Shown here: one piece after another, positions 27,598-32,071 of the stretch
Position numbering within the stretch: position 1 is the stretch's first letter
Layout: every line of letters starts with the position of its first letter
Assembly (NCBI GenBank): GCA_016930775.1
Contig: JAFGGB010000098.1
Location: forward strand, 1 to 32,071
DNA from: Deltaproteobacteria bacterium
GTDB taxonomy: Bacteria; Desulfobacterota; Syntrophia; Syntrophales; UBA2210
DNA: 32,071 bases
Reading direction: 5' to 3'
Notes under the pieces: generated by a model
What the model was told of the DNA's origin: nothing
Seen by the model: only the letters and a program-made list of their open reading frames with translations
The model's database searches: none
Made by a program: the position numbers and the translations under genes

Positions 27598-28794
27598 TTA
27601 TTTCCAGCAACCGGCAATGGGGAACCGGCAGTGAATGCAGCGATTGCCTTCTATATGGAAGTTTGCAACAGTATATCCAGTCCTCTCGATGATCCTGGCC
27701 TTGCAGGAAGGACAGTATGTGTGGCTGGCCTCATCGGGGGGGATGTTTCCGATATAGACGTATCGGATGCCCCTGTTCATCGCCGCAGATCTGGCCTCAC
27801 GCAGCAGGTTGATTGGCGTTGGAGGGAGACGGGTGAGTTTATATCGGGGATAAAACCTTGAAATATGGAGAGGCACGTCCGGTCCCAGGTTGTCGAGTAT
27901 CCATGCGGATATGTCAGTTACCATATCGATGCTGTCGGTGTGTGAGGGTATCATGAGGAGGGTAATTTCAATCCACACGCCCCGTTTTTTGAGAGTCGTC
28001 AACGTTTCCAGCACCGGCGCCAGTCGTCCGGCGTTGAGTCGTGCGTAGGTTGATTCCGAAAAACTTTTAAGATCCACATTTGCCCCGTCCAGAAGGTTTG
28101 CCAACCGATCCAGCGGTTCCTTGTTGATATAGCCGTTGGTGATCCAGACGTTCTTTATTCCTCTGGTCCGGGCGATTTCGGCTGTATCAATCATGTATTC
28201 GTAAAATGTCGTTGCTTCTGTATAGGTGTACGCGAGAGCCCTGCAATGTTCCTTCAAGGCATCCTCTGCGGCCTCATTCGGAGATAGGTCTTGAAATCGA
28301 ACCTCTTCCGGCTTTGCCTGGGAAATTTCCCAGTTCTGACAATTGAGGCAATTGAAGCTGCATCCCGTTGTGGCTACGGAGAGAGTGGAGGAACCGGGAT
28401 AGAAGTGATAGAGCGGCTTTTTTTCCACAGGGTCGATGTGAACGGCACAGGGATTGCCGTATGAGAGAGTGTACAGTCTGCCGCCCTTGTTCACATGAGA
28501 TCCGCAGCGGCTTCTGGCTTCCGGTGGAAGAACGCACTGGTTGGGACAGGTGAGACACTGGACGACGTCCCTGCTGAGCCGGCGCTTGAAGTAGACTTCT
28601 TTCGACCACTTCCAGAGGGTCTTCGGCGCGTCGTTGTTTGAGACTGATTTTTCGTTTTTATTCACTTGAAAGATCTGGGCGGCAGCTCTCTCAAGGGGCG
28701 TAAACATGAGGCATCCTGCTGCGCCCGCCCTGAGGACGTCCCTCCGCGTCATCCATGCCGCAGAATAACTGCTGATGCCTAGATATCTTTTCAT
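27598..28794 (-). CDS. AmmeMemoRadiSam-type radical SAM protein with twin-arginine-like leader
   Basis: MTRRDVLRAGAAGCLMF leader; CLTCPNQCVLPPEARSRCG; CSFNCLNCQN (Cx3Cx2C); C-terminal CPSC/CIHC pair. Confidence 0.9.
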   Translation of the reverse strand: MKRYLGISSYSAAWMTRRDVLRAGAAGCLMFTPLERAAAQIFQVNKNEKSVSNNDAPKTLWKWSKEVYFKRRLSRDVVQCLTCPNQCVLPPEARSRCGSHVNKGGRLYTLSYGNPCAVHIDPVEKKPLYHFYPGSSTLSVATTGCSFNCLNCQNWEISQAKPEEVRFQDLSPNEAAEDALKEHCRALAYTYTEATTFYEYMIDTAEIARTRGIKNVWITNGYINKEPLDRLANLLDGANVDLKSFSESTYARLNAGRLAPVLETLTTLKKRGVWIEITLLMIPSHTDSIDMVTDISAWILDNLGPDVPLHISRFYPRYKLTRLPPTPINLLREARSAAMNRGIRYVYIGNIPPDEASHTYCPSCKARIIERTGYTVANFHIEGNRCIHCRFPIAGCWK

Positions 28795-28795
28795 A

Positions 28796-30922
28796 TCATT
28801 CTATAAATTCCTTTTTTCTACTTATAATGAAGGCCAAAATTAAAAATTTTCCCAGGAAAAGGAGAAGGAGAGTCCGAAGAATGCCGATGAACGGAATGAG
28901 AAAAACAGCCGACAGGAAGGCGCCCGCTGCGGCGCCTGTAAAATCCGCCGCATAAAGAAGTCCCGCCGTTTCATAAGACGGCCTGTCGACAGATCGCCCG
29001 GCGACGGGGAATTCCGCGCCTGCGAGAAATCCGATGCTGGTTGTCAGAATAGCAATTGTGAATGCGTTCAAATATTTGCCTCCGCTGTTAAGAATGAGAC
29101 AAACAATCAAAAGATAGAGGATTATTCCCGCTTCCAGGCTTATCAACATGTTTCGAGCGCACTTCTTGATCCTGACGGCTGCGAAACTCCCCCCGGCGAG
29201 ACCGATCATGAATGACGCTATGATCATGCCGATGCCGCTATAGACGCTTCCGTTGACAATCTGATAGAGGAGCAGGATTGTCACCTCGACGGATGAGGCG
29301 ACTACGCCTGTTGAAAAAATAGTTTTTCCCGCAATGTCAAGCCTGGCGAAACAGAGAACGATCAGGAAAGCCGCCAAAAGCAGCGGATACCGGTAATGCT
29401 CCCGGAACATCGACAGCCAAACGGCGAGGGAAAGCATATAGGCCGCCGGGTGAAAATCTCTGTTGATCGAAGCCTGCCGATTTGTTCGGTCGGCCAGGGA
29501 GGCCAGCCGGGTTTCCGAGAGCCTGTCCGGCACGTAATGCTCGTTCATAAAAACCGTCGGAATGCCGAGCTTGTGAAGACGCGGGAGAACATCTAATGTC
29601 AGGGGACCGTTGGAGGCTAAAAATATTTGGCGTTCTCCCGGAACGATCAACACGCAGGAAAAGACCTGCCGGACCGTTTTTTCAAGAGTTGCCAACAGCT
29701 CTGCCTGCTCGTCGCTGATATAATTGGCAGATCCGGCGACGGCGAAGGCGAGGATGCCGCCAGCCATGAGATGAGAAGAGACCTCTCTGAAAAATTCAAC
29801 AGTATAAAAACGGTTGAGCTGAAGAGTTCGGGGATCGCCAACGCCAACGAGCACTGCATCGTACATCGCGCTTGTTTCGCTGAGGAAGCGCCGTCCATCC
29901 GCAATATGGATTGAAAGAGTCGATGGGAAGGCTGCTTGTGCATGCACGCGCGACATCTTGATCAAGCCCGGGTCGAGCTCGACGTAATCGATCCGAGAGG
30001 GCCGGTACTTCACGATTTCGTCTATCACGCCGGCAACGCCGCCGGAAACGATAAGGACGCTGTCCATTGCCTCCCGCTGGCCCATGGCAAAGTGAACAAT
30101 TTCCTCGCTGGCATAAATATCGGGAATGGAAAAGAGATGAGCTCCGTTTTCGAAGAAGGATATCTGGCTGGCGAGTTCCGTTACGACGATTCGGCCGTAA
30201 GGCGACTCGGCATGACCGAGAAGTTTCTGGGAGGGATACAGTTGACGCAGGCTGATATCGTCAAGAGGGAGGACAATGAGGGACGAAACAACCAGCAGTG
30301 CGGCAGTCAGTCCCGGGCCGTAGCGTGAGGCCCGGCTGTCCGTCGTTCTGCGCCGCATGAGGATATGAAGACCAATCAGGAGGAGCGCCGGAAAGAGAAG
30401 GACTGTAAGGGTGGAAAACCAGCGGACGAGTAAAAAAGTAAAGAGAAGCCCTCCAAGAATATCTCCCAGGTTGTCCAGAAAGTAGACGCGACCGATGGAG
30501 TCTTCTTGACGACGGCCCGGCTTCGTGAGGCCGCAGACCGCTGCCAGCGCGGCGCCCGTAACAAGGCAATAAGGCGTCATGATCAATCCCAGGAAAAGGG
30601 TTGTGGGCAGAAGGCCGGGGATCTCGCCCGGAAGAAAAAAAACGTTCCTGAGAAGCCGGATTGATAGAATCTGCAGGATGGGTAGAAGGGCTGCTATTAT
30701 CAGAGAGCTTCGGAAGAGGCGCAGTTGCAGAGTTGCACTCTTCACGGCAGCGCCGAGGCGGGCTCCGAGTCCCGAGAGAAGGAACCACAAGGCGATGACG
30801 ACGCCAAGGACAAGCTCATTGCCAGACTGAACATTGATGGCCTCGCGGGCTACGGTGATTTGGGTGATGATGTGTGAAATGCCAAGGGCGATCACCGCAG
30901 GGGCTGTTAAGGCAGGGGCCAT
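28796..30922 (-). CDS. multispanning membrane protein with central spermidine-synthase-like domain
   Basis: TM helices on both sides of SVLIVSGGVAGVIDEIVKYRPSRIDYVELDPGLIKMSR...LVGVGDPRTLQLNRFYTVEFFREVSSHLMAGG. Confidence 0.85.
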   Translation of the reverse strand: MAPALTAPAVIALGISHIITQITVAREAINVQSGNELVLGVVIALWFLLSGLGARLGAAVKSATLQLRLFRSSLIIAALLPILQILSIRLLRNVFFLPGEIPGLLPTTLFLGLIMTPYCLVTGAALAAVCGLTKPGRRQEDSIGRVYFLDNLGDILGGLLFTFLLVRWFSTLTVLLFPALLLIGLHILMRRRTTDSRASRYGPGLTAALLVVSSLIVLPLDDISLRQLYPSQKLLGHAESPYGRIVVTELASQISFFENGAHLFSIPDIYASEEIVHFAMGQREAMDSVLIVSGGVAGVIDEIVKYRPSRIDYVELDPGLIKMSRVHAQAAFPSTLSIHIADGRRFLSETSAMYDAVLVGVGDPRTLQLNRFYTVEFFREVSSHLMAGGILAFAVAGSANYISDEQAELLATLEKTVRQVFSCVLIVPGERQIFLASNGPLTLDVLPRLHKLGIPTVFMNEHYVPDRLSETRLASLADRTNRQASINRDFHPAAYMLSLAVWLSMFREHYRYPLLLAAFLIVLCFARLDIAGKTIFSTGVVASSVEVTILLLYQIVNGSVYSGIGMIIASFMIGLAGGSFAAVRIKKCARNMLISLEAGIILYLLIVCLILNSGGKYLNAFTIAILTTSIGFLAGAEFPVAGRSVDRPSYETAGLLYAADFTGAAAGAFLSAVFLIPFIGILRTLLLLFLGKFLILAFIISRKKEFIE

Positions 30923-31284
30923 CAGCGTTTTCTTCCTTTCAGCGGCCGCAGGCGGAAGGAGAGGGCAACTGCAAGAAGATAGAGGAACGTAAGAATTGCG
31001 ACCATGTGGAAAGTATTTTCGTTCACGTAGATGACATCTTCAAGATGGCGCATGATAAAGGATTCGTCAAGGATTCCACCATAACCGGCTCGCCGCTTGA
31101 GATAAGCCTCAAGATAAGTCAATGGACAGGCCGCGCCCGTCAATTGCATGACAACCATGGCTGCGAGGGAAAGGGCGTGAATAACGCGCCATCGGCCGGC
31201 ATTGAGACAGAGGAAAAGAGGGAACCCCGCGATGATGAAGATGATCCATAAAAAATGGATTGCGATTACGAGATCGGCGATCAT
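30922..31284 (-). CDS. DUF2784 domain membrane protein
   Basis: MIADLVIAIHFLWIIFIIAGFPLF...WRVIHALSLAAMVVMQLTGAACPLTYLE; 1-bp stop/start overlap with downstream gene. Start at 31284 preferred over 31356. Confidence 0.85.
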   Translation of the reverse strand: MIADLVIAIHFLWIIFIIAGFPLFLCLNAGRWRVIHALSLAAMVVMQLTGAACPLTYLEAYLKRRAGYGGILDESFIMRHLEDVIYVNENTFHMVAILTFLYLLAVALSFRLRPLKGRKR

Positions 31285-31588
31285 TGCGGTTGCCGTGCAG
31301 ATCACCTTGCACCCCTTCGTTCTGTAGGGAAATCTCACTTTATATAAGAATAGCATAGTTCTTGAGGCCGGGACAGGTTCCGTTTATTGGGAACCACTGT
31401 CGCAGTCATAGGCGAGCGGTTGACAGGAGGGGCGGAACAGTCTATTTCCTGGCTGTGGTGAATCGGCGGTTTTCCCCGTGCCGGATGCACTTTCGCCCCA
31501 ATGATCTCAACGATCCGGGGATTTCCTGATCAAGAGGAGATCGCGCTCTCATTCCATCAAACGGCATTAAGGAGGGAGGACAGGGTCC

Positions 31589-32071
31589 GTGTGTCTTATC
31601 TTGATGGCATTCCATGTCAATGCCCGCTATCCTCTTGTTGTAGCGGCTAACAGGGATGAATTTTACGACCGCCCATCCCTTCCTGCCGGATACTGGCCGG
31701 AGAATCCTTCAATCTTGGCGGGGAAGGACCTCAGAGGCGGGGGCGCCTGGTTCGGCGTTACGAAGGAAGGACGGTTCGCCGCGATAACGAATTTCCGTGA
31801 TCCCCTGACGAAACGGGAGGGACAACGGTCGCGAGGACTGATTGTTGCGGACTATCTCACGGGCTCTCGTGCGCCCGATGCTTTCGTAAAGGACCTTCGC
31901 AGAAGACTCAATCAGTATAACGATTTCACAGTTATTCTCGGATCGGCGGAAAGTCTTTTTTCATATTCCAATAGAGATGACGTCCTTAAAGAGGTCACTC
32001 GGGGATTTCATGGACTGAGCAATCATTTCATCGATACGCCTTGGCCTAAAGTGACGAAAGGTCTCGCAAAA
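31589..32071 (+). CDS. NRDE-family (TANGO2-like) protein, 3' truncated by window
   Basis: GTG start after GGAGGGAGGA; MCLILMAFHVNARYPLVVAANRDEFYDRPS...GGGAWFGVTKEGRFAAITNFR; open to window end. Absent from ORF track. Confidence 0.92.
   Translation, partial: MCLILMAFHVNARYPLVVAANRDEFYDRPSLPAGYWPENPSILAGKDLRGGGAWFGVTKEGRFAAITNFRDPLTKREGQRSRGLIVADYLTGSRAPDAFVKDLRRRLNQYNDFTVILGSAESLFSYSNRDDVLKEVTRGFHGLSNHFIDTPWPKVTKGLAK

Noticed and set aside
1-32071. CRISPR array, prophage, transposon or integron
   Set aside because: No direct repeat arrays, transposase, integrase or phage structural genes seen by eye.

Overview
No-tool reading of a 32 kb bacterial chromosomal window. Gene content and style suggest Desulfobacterota-like, but this is inferred only. 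I see no rRNA, tRNA, CRISPR array, transposase or prophage. Gene order: (1) 3' end of a eukaryotic-type glycogen branching enzyme; (2) a tight operon of a membrane class III nucleotide cyclase with an MshEN-like N-terminus, a LysM/NodB deacetylase lipoprotein and a LysM/TPR lipoprotein; (3) an FKBP and a YhcC-type radical SAM protein; (4) mnmG overlapping a left-handed beta-helix UDP-GlcNAc pyrophosphorylase-like gene; (5) an ADP-ribosylglycohydrolase convergent with a sirtuin, then a B12-binding-type radical SAM protein; (6) a hotdog thioesterase convergent with a squalene synthase; (7) a histidine kinase and sigma-54 response regulator pair beside a 650-bp intergenic region with a near-consensus -24/-12 promoter and an 18-bp palindrome; (8) an RpiR regulator, TAXI-TRAP transporter, class III aminotransferase and BKACE cluster; (9) a DUF2784, membrane spermidine-synthase-like and Tat-leader AmmeMemoRadiSam-type radical SAM operon; (10) the 5' part of an NRDE/TANGO2 gene. 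The best candidates for under-described biology are the sigma-54 intergenic region, the TRAP/aminotransferase/BKACE catabolic cluster, the DUF2784/SpeE-like/radical SAM operon and the MshEN-cyclase fusion.
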